Positions 1 through 8,128 of a stretch of 64,000 nt of DNA are shown here, piece by piece. A model generated the notes under the pieces. It was not told the origin of the DNA. It worked only from the letters and a program-made list of their open reading frames with translations, and did not search any database. Position numbers and translations under genes: made by a program. Each line of letters starts with the position of its first letter. Positions within the stretch are counted from its first letter, which is position 1. Source of the stretch: Agitococcus lubricus (GTDB taxonomy: Bacteria; Pseudomonadota; Gammaproteobacteria; Pseudomonadales; Moraxellaceae). The stretch covers positions 186,001-250,000 of the forward strand of contig NZ_QAON01000003.1 in the NCBI RefSeq assembly GCF_003051055.1. The letters are read 5' to 3'.

Positions 1-804
1 TAAAGCCGCTGCTGCATTTTCTTCGCTCAAAGTGCCTAGGGGTTGAGAGAGCATCATTTTTTGTAGTTGATAGGTGGTGCTGCATTTATGTGATTTTAAT
101 TGTGACAACATGACTTCACATTGTCGCATAGCTAACACATAGTTCTCGTGATTTGCAGACGCATTAGGAATATGACAGATTTCTAATGGGAGTTTGATGC
201 TAGAGTAAGACGCAGAAAACTGGTAACTGCCCGCAAAGTAGGCTTTATAAACCTCATGATATGCAGGTTTGGCAAAACTAAAATTCATTTGGGCATCATG
301 TAGTGGCCGACCAATAATAAATTCGGCACAGGCGACAAAGACCATCAAACAACATTCTAATAAGCTACGGTAAACGTCTTCGTGTAATAGTGTTTCAAAT
401 CTAATTTCACATTCAACCCAATCTTCTTGCATCTTAAAGTTTAAGCGCGCAAAACTCATTCTTGTTGGCACAAAATTTTGAAAGGCTTGTAAAGCCATCA
501 ATAAATTGGGACTACTATTGACTAAAAATCCCATGGCACCATGTGTTGCGGGTGTTAAATGGCGGCCTAAACGTAAACCAAAATCAGGATAGGGTGACAG
601 TTGTAAGGCGTTGTTTAGAATCTGAATTTGCTGACGTGTAGTTAGCAAAATATCTTCTTGTAAAAATTGCTCAGGACTCAGTTGGGTGAACTTTAAGAGT
701 TTAGGTAGCTCTCGCATTTGTAAACCCAATTCACGGCCAATAATACGCGAATAATTAGACGGAATATTGGCAATATCCTCCGCCCAGTTGTTGATATCAG
801 ACAT
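1..804 (-). CDS. AraC-family transcriptional regulator (partial, C-terminus off the left edge)
   Basis: An open frame runs from ATG at 804 to base 1 without a stop, giving 268 residues of the N-terminal part. It begins MSDINNWAEDIANIPSNY and contains the arabinose-binding-like sensor region of the AraC/OruR/VirF-like family: a segment around YPDFGLRLGRHLTPATHGAMG is typical of that domain (family knowledge). The DNA-binding AraC helix-turn-helix should follow about 20-30 residues beyond the edge and is not visible. The gene is divergent from the ferredoxin/P450/reductase operon with about 134 bp between starts. CYP153 alkane-hydroxylase operons commonly have an AraC regulator in this place, so the inferred role is alkane- or fatty-alcohol-responsive activation of that operon. 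Confidence 0.85.
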   Translation of the reverse strand, partial: MSDINNWAEDIANIPSNYSRIIGRELGLQMRELPKLLKFTQLSPEQFLQEDILLTTRQQIQILNNALQLSPYPDFGLRLGRHLTPATHGAMGFLVNSSPNLLMALQAFQNFVPTRMSFARLNFKMQEDWVECEIRFETLLHEDVYRSLLECCLMVFVACAEFIIGRPLHDAQMNFSFAKPAYHEVYKAYFAGSYQFSASYSSIKLPLEICHIPNASANHENYVLAMRQCEVMLSQLKSHKCSTTYQLQKMMLSQPLGTLSEENAAAAL

Positions 805-938
805 GATGGTTGTTCCCGATAAAGGGCTTAAGTGTCTTTTAATGACCCCTTATTGTCAATAAATAACCTCCTTAATCCATGCGTATCTCCCTATGCTAAA
901 GCCATATTTATCAGTTTTTTCAACGCAGGAGAACATTC
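805..938. promoter_or_regulatory. Divergent promoter region between araC-type gene and P450 operon
   Basis: This 134-bp gap must hold the promoters for both divergent transcription units and probably the binding site of the AraC-type regulator. A ribosome-binding site (GCAGGAGA) lies about 8 nt before the ferredoxin ATG at 939. I could not pick out a convincing -35/-10 pair or a direct repeat for the regulator. Confidence 0.4.
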
Positions 939-1259
939 ATGGGCACTATTACGTTTATCAATCATGAAGGAAAACAACATGTCGTTGAGCTTGAGGATGG
1001 TAAGTCATTAATGCAAATTGCGATGGATAACGGGGTTCAAGGAATAGATGCCGATTGTGGTGGCGAGTGTGCCTGTGGCACGTGTCATGTGATGGTTGGC
1101 AATAAATGGTTGGCTTTGGTCAATAGTGCCAAATCAGAAGAGTTGCAAATGTTAGAAATGACGCCTGAAAGACAAGATAACTCACGCTTAGCTTGTCAAA
1201 TTCAAGTCACGAATGCAATGGATGGTATGGAAGTACATTTGCCAGAGTTTCAAATGTAA
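939..1259 (+). CDS. 2Fe-2S ferredoxin (putidaredoxin/adrenodoxin type)
   Basis: The product (106 residues) is a vertebrate/putidaredoxin-type ferredoxin. The cluster ligands are visible as C40-x5-C46-x2-C49 and C86, the spacing usual for this family, with an extra non-ligand Cys at 44. It is the first gene of an operon with a CYP153-like P450 and a ferredoxin reductase, so it most likely carries electrons from the reductase to the P450 in the cytoplasm. A good Shine-Dalgarno sequence precedes the ATG. Downstream, before the P450 gene, lies a copy of the dispersed CTGAGCGAAGTCGAA repeat. Confidence 0.95.
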   Translation: MGTITFINHEGKQHVVELEDGKSLMQIAMDNGVQGIDADCGGECACGTCHVMVGNKWLALVNSAKSEELQMLEMTPERQDNSRLACQIQVTNAMDGMEVHLPEFQM

Positions 1260-1289
1260 TCCACATACAAAACAAACAAAAAGATAAAG

Positions 1290-1334
1290 ACCACTGAGCG
1301 AAGTCGAAGTGGTTTCGATTTTGCTCAACCAACA
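1290..1334. repeat. Dispersed palindromic repeat (CTGAGCGAAGTCGAA type), copy pair
   Basis: Two inverted copies of a short element stand back to back: CACTGAGCGAAGTCGAAGTG followed by TTTCGATTTTGCTCAACC. The same core recurs at 2819-2939 and 23884-23979. It lies between the ferredoxin and P450 genes and could form a hairpin in the mRNA of the operon. Repeats with this core occur in many unrelated genomes and are often mistranslated into a PERSRR peptide. Confidence 0.75.
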
Positions 1335-1354
1335 CAATTGTCAAGGTAAATATC

Positions 1355-2815
1355 ATGAGTCTGTTAACCTCTGCTATGCAAAAAGCATCATCTGTCATCA
1401 CTGAATTAGAAAAAGTGCCAGCCATCGAAAAAGCCTCTCAGTTGGTCGTTGAGAAAGTATCGGCTAATGTGCCCATTCCCATGTTAGTGAAAGGCGTACA
1501 AATTTTTCAAACGGTGAAACATAAAGTATTACAAACCAAGCCTTTTGATGAGTTTATAGAGCAACCGATTCCTGATGTCTCTACACTAAAAATCGAAGAT
1601 ATTGATGTCAGTAATCCGTTTTTATATCGCCAACATCAAGTCAATCCTTACTTTAAGCGTCTGCGTGATGAGTGTCCTGTTCATTACCAAAAAAGTAGTC
1701 CATTTGGTGCATTTTGGTCGGTGACACGTTATGAAGATATTGTCTTTGTTGATAAAAATCACGACATATTTTCTGCTGAGCCTGCAATTATTATTGGTCA
1801 AACGCCCGAAGGTTTACCTGCTGAAATGTTTATTGCGATGGATCCTCCCAAGCATGATAAACAGCGTCAAGCCGTACAAGAAGTGGTTGCTCCCAAAAAC
1901 TTAAAAGAACTCGAAGGTTTAATTCGCACCCGCACCCAACAGGTATTAGATGAATTGCCTGTGAATACCCCGTTTGACTGGGTGCAAAACGTGTCTATTG
2001 AATTAACCACGCGTATGTTAGCGACGTTGTTTGATTTCCCTTATGAGCAACGTCATAAATTGGTGTATTGGTCAGATATTATTGCAGGTAGCCCACAAGC
2101 AACAGGCGGGCCGGGTAGTAGTAATGAGGAGTTTTACAATGCCGCTTATGAGATGACCAAACAATTTTCTGAACTTTGGTATCAAAAAGCGGCTGATAAA
2201 GCAGCTGGTAAACCTATGGGTTATGATGTGATGAGTATGTTGGTGTATTCCAAAGATACTGAAGACCTCATTAAAAAGCCAATGGAGTTTATGGGTAATT
2301 TAGCCTTGTTAATTGTCGGTGGTAATGACACGACACGTAATTCAATGTCGGGTGGGGTGTATGCGTTAAATTTATTCCCTAATGAGTTTACTAAGCTGAA
2401 AAATAATCCAAGTGTGATTCCAAACATGGTCTCTGAGATTATTCGTTGGCAAACGCCGTTAGCTTATATGCGTCGTATTGCTAAGCAAGATGTGGAGTTA
2501 AATGGCCAGTTAATTAAAAAGGGCGATAAGGTCGTCATGTGGTATGTGTCTGGGAATCGGGATGAACGCACAATTGACAATCCCGATGCCTTTATCATTG
2601 ACCGTAAAGGTGCGCGTAACCATTTATCGTTTGGATTTGGTGTCCATCGTTGTATGGGTAATCGTTTAGCCGAATTGCAATTGCGTATTTTGTGGGAAGA
2701 GTTATTAAAACGTTTTGACAATATTGAAGTGTTGGCTGAGCCAGAAATTGTCCAGTCTAACTTTGTTAGAGGTTATGCCAAAATGATGGTGAAAGTCACA
2801 CCTCAACATAGCTAA
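1355..2815 (+). CDS. Cytochrome P450, CYP153-like alkane hydroxylase
   Basis: The 486-residue protein has the P450 hallmarks: an I-helix GGNDTTRNSMSG with the conserved acid/Thr pair, the K-helix ExxR (EIIR), and the haem loop FGFGVHRCMG with the ligand Cys at 433. The segment around the I helix and haem loop (NHLSFGFGVHRCMGNRLAE) matches what is known of CYP153A terminal alkane/fatty-acid omega-hydroxylases. The unusually long N-terminal stretch (about 70 residues before the P450 fold) is also seen in that subfamily. It sits between its ferredoxin and ferredoxin reductase in a complete class I electron-transfer operon. Substrate (medium-chain alkanes) is inferred from the subfamily, not shown by the sequence. 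Confidence 0.9.
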   Translation: MSLLTSAMQKASSVITELEKVPAIEKASQLVVEKVSANVPIPMLVKGVQIFQTVKHKVLQTKPFDEFIEQPIPDVSTLKIEDIDVSNPFLYRQHQVNPYFKRLRDECPVHYQKSSPFGAFWSVTRYEDIVFVDKNHDIFSAEPAIIIGQTPEGLPAEMFIAMDPPKHDKQRQAVQEVVAPKNLKELEGLIRTRTQQVLDELPVNTPFDWVQNVSIELTTRMLATLFDFPYEQRHKLVYWSDIIAGSPQATGGPGSSNEEFYNAAYEMTKQFSELWYQKAADKAAGKPMGYDVMSMLVYSKDTEDLIKKPMEFMGNLALLIVGGNDTTRNSMSGGVYALNLFPNEFTKLKNNPSVIPNMVSEIIRWQTPLAYMRRIAKQDVELNGQLIKKGDKVVMWYVSGNRDERTIDNPDAFIIDRKGARNHLSFGFGVHRCMGNRLAELQLRILWEELLKRFDNIEVLAEPEIVQSNFVRGYAKMMVKVTPQHS

Positions 2816-2818
2816 ATG

Positions 2819-2939
2819 TACCCTGAGCGAAGTCGAAGGGTATGGGTAGTGCAGATTGAAAGTTGGTTTCGACTCCGCTCAACCAACATAACTCCGCTCA
2901 ACCCTCACAAAAATGTACCCTGAGCGAAGTCGAAGGGTA
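2819..2939. repeat. Cluster of dispersed CTGAGCGAAGTCGAA repeats
   Basis: The gap between the P450 and reductase genes is filled with four copies: palindromic TACCCTGAGCG...AGGGTA at 2819-2842, an inverted copy at 2863-2886, a partial copy at 2891-2904, and a second copy of the first form at 2916-2939. The last copy is open in the frame of the reductase and gives a false N-terminal extension MYPERSRR. The true reductase start lies downstream at 2958. Confidence 0.8.
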
Positions 2940-2957
2940 ATTTTTAGGATTAACACC

Positions 2958-4178
2958 ATGTCAAATCAAGTTTGCCTGATTATTGGTGCTAGCCATGCGG
3001 CTGCACAGTTAGCCACCAGTTTGCGTCAGGAAGGTTGGCAAGGCCAAATTACCATGATCGGTGATGAAGCTTATTTGCCCTACCATCGTCCGCCTTTATC
3101 TAAAACCTTTTTAGCAGGCGATAAAGACATTGATGACTTGTTGATTCGCCCAGCAAGTTTTTATGAAAAGAGTGCTATTCAGTTTATACAAGGGCGAGTG
3201 ACACACATTGATCGTCAACAACAGAAAATCACTCTTAACGATGGTTCACAGCTTCACTACGATAAACTAGCTTTATGTTTAGGGGCAAGAGTACGCACCG
3301 CAGGGCTAACAGGCGAAAATTTAGCTGGTGTGCATTATTTGCGTAACATCGCGGATATTCAGGCAATTAAACCTTATGTTGTACAAGGCAAACGTGCAGT
3401 GATTATGGGTGGCGGTTATATTGGCCTAGAAACAGCGGCTTCCTTAAAAAAATTAGGTATGGAGGTGGTGGTGCTAGAAATGGCCGAGCGCGTTTTACAA
3501 CGCGTCACTGCGCCCGAAATGTCAGCATTTTATACCCGTATCCATCAACAACAAGGCGTAGCCATCTATACTCAAATGACGGTGAATGAGATTGTTGGTG
3601 AAGAGCAAGTGCGTGCCGTTAAATGTGCGGATGGACGAGAGTTTTTGGCAGACTTGGTGATTATTGGTATTGGAGTTGTGCCTAATGTGGAGTTGGCCGA
3701 GCAAGCAGGTTTAGAAGTCAATAATGGCATTGTGGTCGATGAGTTTGGCCAAACTAATGATGCGAATATTGTGGCCGCAGGCGATTGTGCCAATCATTTT
3801 AATGCCATTTATGGCCGTAGAATGCGTTTAGAGTCTGTACCTAATGCCAGCGACCAAGCCAAATCAGCGGCAGCAGCCATTTGTGGCGTGCATAAGCCGT
3901 ATAAAAGTTTGCCGTGGTTTTGGTCTGACCAATACGACTTAAAGTTACAAATTGCTGGTTTAAGCCAAAGTTATGACCAAGTGGTGATTCGAGGTGATAT
4001 TCAACATGGTCGCAGTTTTGCCGCGTTTTATTTACAGCAAGGCAAATTAATTGCTGCGGATTGTATTAATCGACCACAAGAATTTATGCTCAGTAAAAAA
4101 ATTATTACCGAAAATTTACCAGTGAATGTTGACCGTTTGGCGGATGAGTCGATTCCTGTTAAGGAGTTGATAACTTAG
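2958..4178 (+). CDS. NAD(P)H-dependent ferredoxin reductase of the P450 system
   Basis: A 406-residue FAD-dependent pyridine nucleotide-disulfide family reductase of the putidaredoxin/rubredoxin reductase type. It has an N-terminal FAD dinucleotide fold (LIIGASHAAAQLA), a second dinucleotide fold for NAD(P)H (VIMGGGYIGLE), and the late FAD motif AAGDCANH. It should pass electrons from NAD(P)H to the ferredoxin at 939. I chose ATG 2958 because an upstream in-frame start would translate the dispersed repeat at 2916-2939; GGATTAACACC precedes 2958. It is third in the operon, so the class I P450 chain is complete here. Confidence 0.92.
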   Translation: MSNQVCLIIGASHAAAQLATSLRQEGWQGQITMIGDEAYLPYHRPPLSKTFLAGDKDIDDLLIRPASFYEKSAIQFIQGRVTHIDRQQQKITLNDGSQLHYDKLALCLGARVRTAGLTGENLAGVHYLRNIADIQAIKPYVVQGKRAVIMGGGYIGLETAASLKKLGMEVVVLEMAERVLQRVTAPEMSAFYTRIHQQQGVAIYTQMTVNEIVGEEQVRAVKCADGREFLADLVIIGIGVVPNVELAEQAGLEVNNGIVVDEFGQTNDANIVAAGDCANHFNAIYGRRMRLESVPNASDQAKSAAAAICGVHKPYKSLPWFWSDQYDLKLQIAGLSQSYDQVVIRGDIQHGRSFAAFYLQQGKLIAADCINRPQEFMLSKKIITENLPVNVDRLADESIPVKELIT

Positions 4179-4180
4179 GT

Positions 4181-4196
4181 CTAGGGGCTGTTGACG
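4181..4196. repeat. Single copy of the GGGGCTGTTGACG repeat end
   Basis: CTAGGGGCTGTTGACG here matches one arm of the hairpin element at 33993-34048 and the inverted single arm at 8111-8125. A lone arm could be the remnant of a small mobile or repeat unit. Confidence 0.55.
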
Positions 4197-4243
4197 GTGT
4201 ATTGTACGATAGCAACCTAAACGTAAATGAAACTCACTACCAT

Positions 4244-5068
4244 ATGGCACAGCATACACCGTTTGATATTAACACCCTCTTATTGACTGCAAATCCTGAC
4301 GATTGGCGCTGGAGTAATTTGGGGTATTGGGCAAATGCTAGGGACTATGGTCAAGCCTGCCAGCAATTAGCCTTATTACACGGTCAAGCGGTAGACTTGC
4401 AAGCGGGTCAGCACTTATTGGAGTTAGGCTGTGGTTATGGTGCGGCCTTAGCCCTATGGCAACAACAATTTCAGGTCTCACAAATAGATGCTTTAGAATA
4501 TAGACCTCACTGTGTCGAGCAGATACAAGCACAGCAATATCCCGCGTTAGCGCGTGTTTGCCAAGGTCGTTTTGATAGACCCTTAAAAGCGCCATTAGCG
4601 GGACAACACTATGATGCTGTCTTGTGTGTGGATGCCGCCTATCATGCGCAATCCTTAGAACAGTTTTTAGCCCTGATTGCCTCGGCATTAAAGCCCTCAG
4701 GGCAATTTGCCTTTTCGACCTTGTTGTTAGCGTCTACTTATTCTGATTATCCGTGGCAGCAACGGGCAGGCATACGCGCAGCGTTGGCTTTGGCGCGTGT
4801 CAATCGTATGGCGGTGCTCAGTGAAGTACAATTGCTAAAAATAGCACAAGAACAAGGCTTGACTGTTAAGCTACAGTCATTAACCGAGCATGTATTTAGT
4901 GGTTTTGCAGCATGGATAGCACTGCGCGAAAGCCAACTCAGTCAGCAGCAAAAACGAGGCGCAGATTGGCAAAAAATCTATTGGACAGCACGTTTTTGTC
5001 GTTATTTGAGCCAACACCCATTACTGGATTATGTCTTAGTGAGTGGGCAAGTAGACACACACTGCTAG
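4244..5068 (+). CDS. SAM-dependent class I methyltransferase
   Basis: The product (about 274 residues from ATG 4244) has a Rossmann methyltransferase core: motif I LLELGCGYGAAL, an acidic motif II region (IDALEYRP) and motif IV YDAVLCVDAAYHA. It resembles small-molecule methyltransferases of the UbiE/MmaA type; the substrate is unknown. An in-frame TTG at 4202 would add 14 residues, but neither start has a clear ribosome-binding site. It follows the P450 operon by 65 bp and could be co-transcribed. Its 3' end overlaps the convergent sensor kinase gene by 33 bp. A TIR-like sequence (CTAGGGGCTGTTGACG) lies just upstream at 4181. Confidence 0.75.
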   Translation: MAQHTPFDINTLLLTANPDDWRWSNLGYWANARDYGQACQQLALLHGQAVDLQAGQHLLELGCGYGAALALWQQQFQVSQIDALEYRPHCVEQIQAQQYPALARVCQGRFDRPLKAPLAGQHYDAVLCVDAAYHAQSLEQFLALIASALKPSGQFAFSTLLLASTYSDYPWQQRAGIRAALALARVNRMAVLSEVQLLKIAQEQGLTVKLQSLTEHVFSGFAAWIALRESQLSQQQKRGADWQKIYWTARFCRYLSQHPLLDYVLVSGQVDTHC

Positions 5069-6427
5069 GCCACCTGTTTGACGATTTTCAATCGTCAATC
5101 TCCCGTCATGCAGCTCAATAATCTTTTGTACAATAGATAAACCCAATCCACTACCGCGTGTATCAGCACTTTGCTCATGGCGATAAAAGCGTTCCATTAA
5201 ACGGGGAATATCTTCTTCTGGTACGCCACAACCTGTATCTAAGACGTTTAAACGTATGCCATTTGACGCGATGTCGATGGCTAATTCAATATCACCATGG
5301 GGTGGCGTGTAATTAATGGCATTATCGAGCAAATTGCGTAATAAAATACTGAGTAAAATACGATTGCCAAGATAAAGATGCGTTGCTTGTACACACTGTA
5401 AGGCCAAATTTTGTTGTTTAGTTAATGCCAGAGGGAAAATACTGGCAATCACTTCTTGTCCTAATCCGACGATATCGAAAGGCTCACGTTGTACCGTGCC
5501 TTTTTCTGGTTCTAAACGGGCGAGTGTGAGTAGTTGCTCCACAACATGCGTGCTACGGTCTACCCCCAAGAGCGAGTTTTCGATGCCTTGGCGCATCTGT
5601 AAATTATCTTGTGCTTGTGCAGCGACTTGGAGTTGCAGTTTCAGAACGGTGAGGGGCGTCCTAAGTTCATGGGCGGCATCGGCCAAAAATCGACGTTCGC
5701 GTTCTATGCCTTCACCTAAACGGTCAAATAAATGGTTTAAGGCTTTAATCACGGTGGTGAGTTCTTCGGGGACTTGCTCCTGTAATTTAACAGGTTGTAG
5801 ATGGTCAAGATTACGCAGTTTGATGGCATTTGATAAGCGTGTGAGCGGGGCTAAACCGCGTTTAATCACTACCCCAATTAAGACAATAATCATGACGATA
5901 GCCATGATGTTACCTGATAATAAACTGATGACTATTTTTTCAATCAGCTCTTCGCGGACATCGGAGCGTTCGGCAACAATAAGCCAGTGTTTGTTAGCAG
6001 GAATACGATGCGTATAAATAAACCAACTGTATTCGCCATCACGTTTACGAAAAAAACCCTGTTGTAAGGGAGACAGTGCGTAAGCAGGGGCACTGGGTGT
6101 ACTGAGTAGTAAATTCCCCTCGCTATCCCATACTTGAATAGCCATTTTACGTTCATAAGCATGGCCTTCGGCTGAGTATTCTTCGCCATTAGTTAATTGA
6201 ATTTTATCCGCATTGGCGAGGGCGGCATTGATGTGTCGCCAGTCGAGTTTATTAGAGCGTTGATTCAAAAATCCTTCAATAAACCGTGCATCCTCAACCA
6301 ATTGTGCGTCGTAGAGTTCTTCAACTTCTTCGGCGGTAGAATAATAACCAATTAAGAATGAGACAAAAAACGCTAGTCCAAAGATAGCACAGAGGCTAAG
6401 TAGGAGGTATTGGCGTATAGATTTCAT
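5036..6427 (-). CDS. Sensor histidine kinase (QseC/PmrB-like)
   Basis: The 463-residue membrane kinase has TM1 at about 5-28, a periplasmic domain of about 135 residues, TM2 at about 165-188, a HAMP linker, and HisKA with phospho-acceptor His253 in AAHELRTPLT. The HATPase domain follows (N box LLDNAINY, G1 DTGCGVP, G2 GSGLGLSIV). The layout and the RR-HK order suit the QseC/PmrB group. It starts 2 nt after the response regulator stop, so the two are translationally coupled. The stimulus is not deducible. The gene lies at the 3' end of the tlpA-DUF4266-DUF3570-apbE cluster on the same strand and overlaps the convergent methyltransferase by 33 bp. Confidence 0.92.
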   Translation of the reverse strand: MKSIRQYLLLSLCAIFGLAFFVSFLIGYYSTAEEVEELYDAQLVEDARFIEGFLNQRSNKLDWRHINAALANADKIQLTNGEEYSAEGHAYERKMAIQVWDSEGNLLLSTPSAPAYALSPLQQGFFRKRDGEYSWFIYTHRIPANKHWLIVAERSDVREELIEKIVISLLSGNIMAIVMIIVLIGVVIKRGLAPLTRLSNAIKLRNLDHLQPVKLQEQVPEELTTVIKALNHLFDRLGEGIERERRFLADAAHELRTPLTVLKLQLQVAAQAQDNLQMRQGIENSLLGVDRSTHVVEQLLTLARLEPEKGTVQREPFDIVGLGQEVIASIFPLALTKQQNLALQCVQATHLYLGNRILLSILLRNLLDNAINYTPPHGDIELAIDIASNGIRLNVLDTGCGVPEEDIPRLMERFYRHEQSADTRGSGLGLSIVQKIIELHDGRLTIENRQTGGLAVCVYLPTH

Positions 6428-6429
6428 TG

Positions 6430-7095
6430 TCAGCTCTTGGCTTTTTCGACAATATAACCTACGCCGCGAATGGTTTTAATGAGCTCGGGATAAAACTTTT
6501 TGCGCAAGTGATGAATATGTACTTCTAAAGCATTACTTTCAATGTCATCACCCCATCCATAAAGACTTTGCTCTAATTGTTGGCGGGTCAATACTTTACC
6601 TGTATTTTCTAATAACTCATGTAACAACATAAACTCACGTCGGTGTAGCACCACGAGCGTATTTTGATAATGTACCGATTGACTATCAGGGTCTAAGCAA
6701 ATAGCGCCATGTGTAATTTGACTATTCGCACGGCCATTCGCACGACGTGTGAGCGCGCGTAGACGAGCATTTAACTCTGCCAAATCAAAGGGTTTCAGTA
6801 AGTAGTCATCCGCACCTGCATCTAAACCTTTGACTTTGTCTTGTACGGTATCGCGGGCAGTCAAAATCAAAATCGGTGTGCTAACGCCTTTACGACGTAC
6901 CGCATTTAACACCGTCATGCCGTCCATTTTGGGTAAACCTAAGTCTAAAATGACTAAGTCTATGTGCTGGTCAGAAATGGCTTGTAGTGCTTGTGCGCCA
7001 TCGCGTAGCCAATCAACGGTATAGCCTTGAGGTTCTAAGGCACTTTTGAGTGTTGCCCCCAACATGGCATCGTCTTCAACTAATAAAATACGCAT
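6430..7095 (-). CDS. OmpR-family response regulator (QseB/PmrA-like)
   Basis: This 221-residue regulator has a receiver domain with the phosphorylated Asp51 (VILDLGLPKMDG), Thr79 and Lys101 (LLKPF), followed by an OmpR winged helix ending in EVHIHHLRKKF and TIRGVGYIVE. QseB, PmrA and TctD relatives share the YGWGDDIESNALEVH region. These regulators bind direct repeats close to CTTAA-N6-CTTAA (known for PmrA). Two such pairs lie in the promoter gap upstream of the cluster (10191-10206 and 10271-10286), suggesting this regulator controls the cluster and dsbD. AAGGAAAAAAG precedes the ATG. The apbE stop is 33 nt upstream, so read-through from the redox genes is likely. Confidence 0.92.
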   Translation of the reverse strand: MRILLVEDDAMLGATLKSALEPQGYTVDWLRDGAQALQAISDQHIDLVILDLGLPKMDGMTVLNAVRRKGVSTPILILTARDTVQDKVKGLDAGADDYLLKPFDLAELNARLRALTRRANGRANSQITHGAICLDPDSQSVHYQNTLVVLHRREFMLLHELLENTGKVLTRQQLEQSLYGWGDDIESNALEVHIHHLRKKFYPELIKTIRGVGYIVEKAKS

Positions 7096-7128
7096 CTTTT
7101 TTCCTTGTACTTAAAGCGCCAATAGTGA

Positions 7129-8031
7129 CTAACGTAGACACCAATAAGGAGCTTCCATCGCGTCTAAAAAGATTTCGGCATCTGTACCTTGTAAGCTGGC
7201 AAATGTAGCCATCATGCCCGCTTCAATACAGGTAGGTGCTGCCACCGTCACTGAATGCGGAGCATCGGTAATTGGCCAACCTGTTAGGGGATTCAAAATA
7301 TGACTATAACGTACCCCGTCTTTGAGCAAAAAGCGTTTGCTGTCGCCACTGGTAGCCAGTGCGCCCTGACTCAGACTAAAAATACCTGTTTGGCTATCGG
7401 TATGTTCGGGGTTTTCTAAACCAATTTGCCATGCGCTACCATCACGACGGGGTGCCGTGACGCGCAAATCACCGCCAAAATTAATGAGTACACTGGCATC
7501 ACAGTGCTCACTAATCAACTGCCAGACTTTATCAACGGCATATTCTTTGCCAATGCCGCCAAAATCTAACTCCATCCCAAAGGGGAGAGCAATCGTGGGT
7601 TTGTTCCATCGTACCTTGTCCCAGCCAATATGGGCTAAGAGGGCATCGACATCCTCAGGATTCGCCAGTAAGTCGCTACCATCAAAACGCCAAACCCGAC
7701 GTAAAATACCCGAGGTGACATCAAACATACCGCCACTGAGGGTATAACATTGCGCAGCAAAGTCGAGTAATTCAGCTGTCTCATCATCTACCGTCACCGA
7801 GCCACCTTGGCATTGATTGATTTTATAGACAATATTGTCTTGGCGATAACGGCTAAATTTCTCTTCAATACGCCATGCTTCTTGAGAGGCAATACGCGCA
7901 ATACGATGGACAAGATTTTCATCATCGGTGTCAACCAAGACTTCGCACAGGCTAGCCATGGCCTCAAAGTGAATTTGCCAATGTGTGGCGAGAGGACGGA
8001 TATCGACGTGATAGCTGCGGTCGTGGGACAT
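7129..8031 (-). CDS. apbE: FAD:protein FMN transferase (ApbE family)
   Basis: About 300 residues from the start MSHDRSYHVD at 8031. ApbE motifs are visible: DFGGIGKEYAVDK, ALATSGDSKRF, and HILNPLTGWPIT, which in the family bind FAD and Mg2+ and catalyse transfer of FMN to Ser/Thr of a target protein. An upstream ATG at 8115 would run through a strong hairpin and a repeat arm, so I rejected it. Neither start shows a signal peptide or lipobox, although many ApbE proteins act outside the cytoplasm; this is odd. The gene is last of a tlpA/DUF4266/DUF3570/apbE set, and the neighbouring DUF3570 protein has a matching target motif (DSLTGAS). Confidence 0.92.
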   Translation of the reverse strand: MSHDRSYHVDIRPLATHWQIHFEAMASLCEVLVDTDDENLVHRIARIASQEAWRIEEKFSRYRQDNIVYKINQCQGGSVTVDDETAELLDFAAQCYTLSGGMFDVTSGILRRVWRFDGSDLLANPEDVDALLAHIGWDKVRWNKPTIALPFGMELDFGGIGKEYAVDKVWQLISEHCDASVLINFGGDLRVTAPRRDGSAWQIGLENPEHTDSQTGIFSLSQGALATSGDSKRFLLKDGVRYSHILNPLTGWPITDAPHSVTVAAPTCIEAGMMATFASLQGTDAEIFLDAMEAPYWCLR

Positions 8032-8069
8032 AAAGACTGTTCCGTATGTCTGTGGGTGACAGAGTGACA

Positions 8070-8125
8070 GACTCCCCGCATAACAGCAGCGCGGGGAGTC
8101 CATACATAATGTCAACAGACCCTAG
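8070..8125. repeat. Strong hairpin plus CAACAGACCCTAG repeat arm between DUF3570 gene and apbE
   Basis: A perfect 10-bp stem (GACTCCCCGC / GCGGGGAGTC, 11-nt loop) at 8070-8100 is followed by GTCAACAGACCCTAG at 8111-8125. The second part is one arm of the hairpin element at 33993. On the minus strand the arm and stem lie just before apbE and may modulate read-through or mRNA stability. No T-run is present on either side, so a simple rho-independent terminator is unlikely. Confidence 0.65.
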
Positions 8126-8128
8126 AGG

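Noticed and set aside
1207..1425. Open frames opposite or across real genes (for example 1207-1425 minus, 5496-6017 plus, 11161-11403 plus)
   Set aside because: They lie in other frames of well-supported genes, have no ribosome-binding site and no recognisable domain.
2913..2957. N-terminal extension of the ferredoxin reductase (MYPERSRRVIFRINT)
   Set aside because: It is a translation of the dispersed repeat at 2916-2939 and has no ribosome-binding site. The FAD-binding fold begins right after ATG 2958.
8070..8100. Classical rho-independent terminator before apbE
   Set aside because: The stem is strong, but neither strand has a T-run after it, and apbE belongs with the upstream genes by conserved context.
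8032..8115. Longer apbE start at 8115
   Set aside because: The extension reads through a strong hairpin and a repeat arm and shows no signal peptide or similarity to ApbE.
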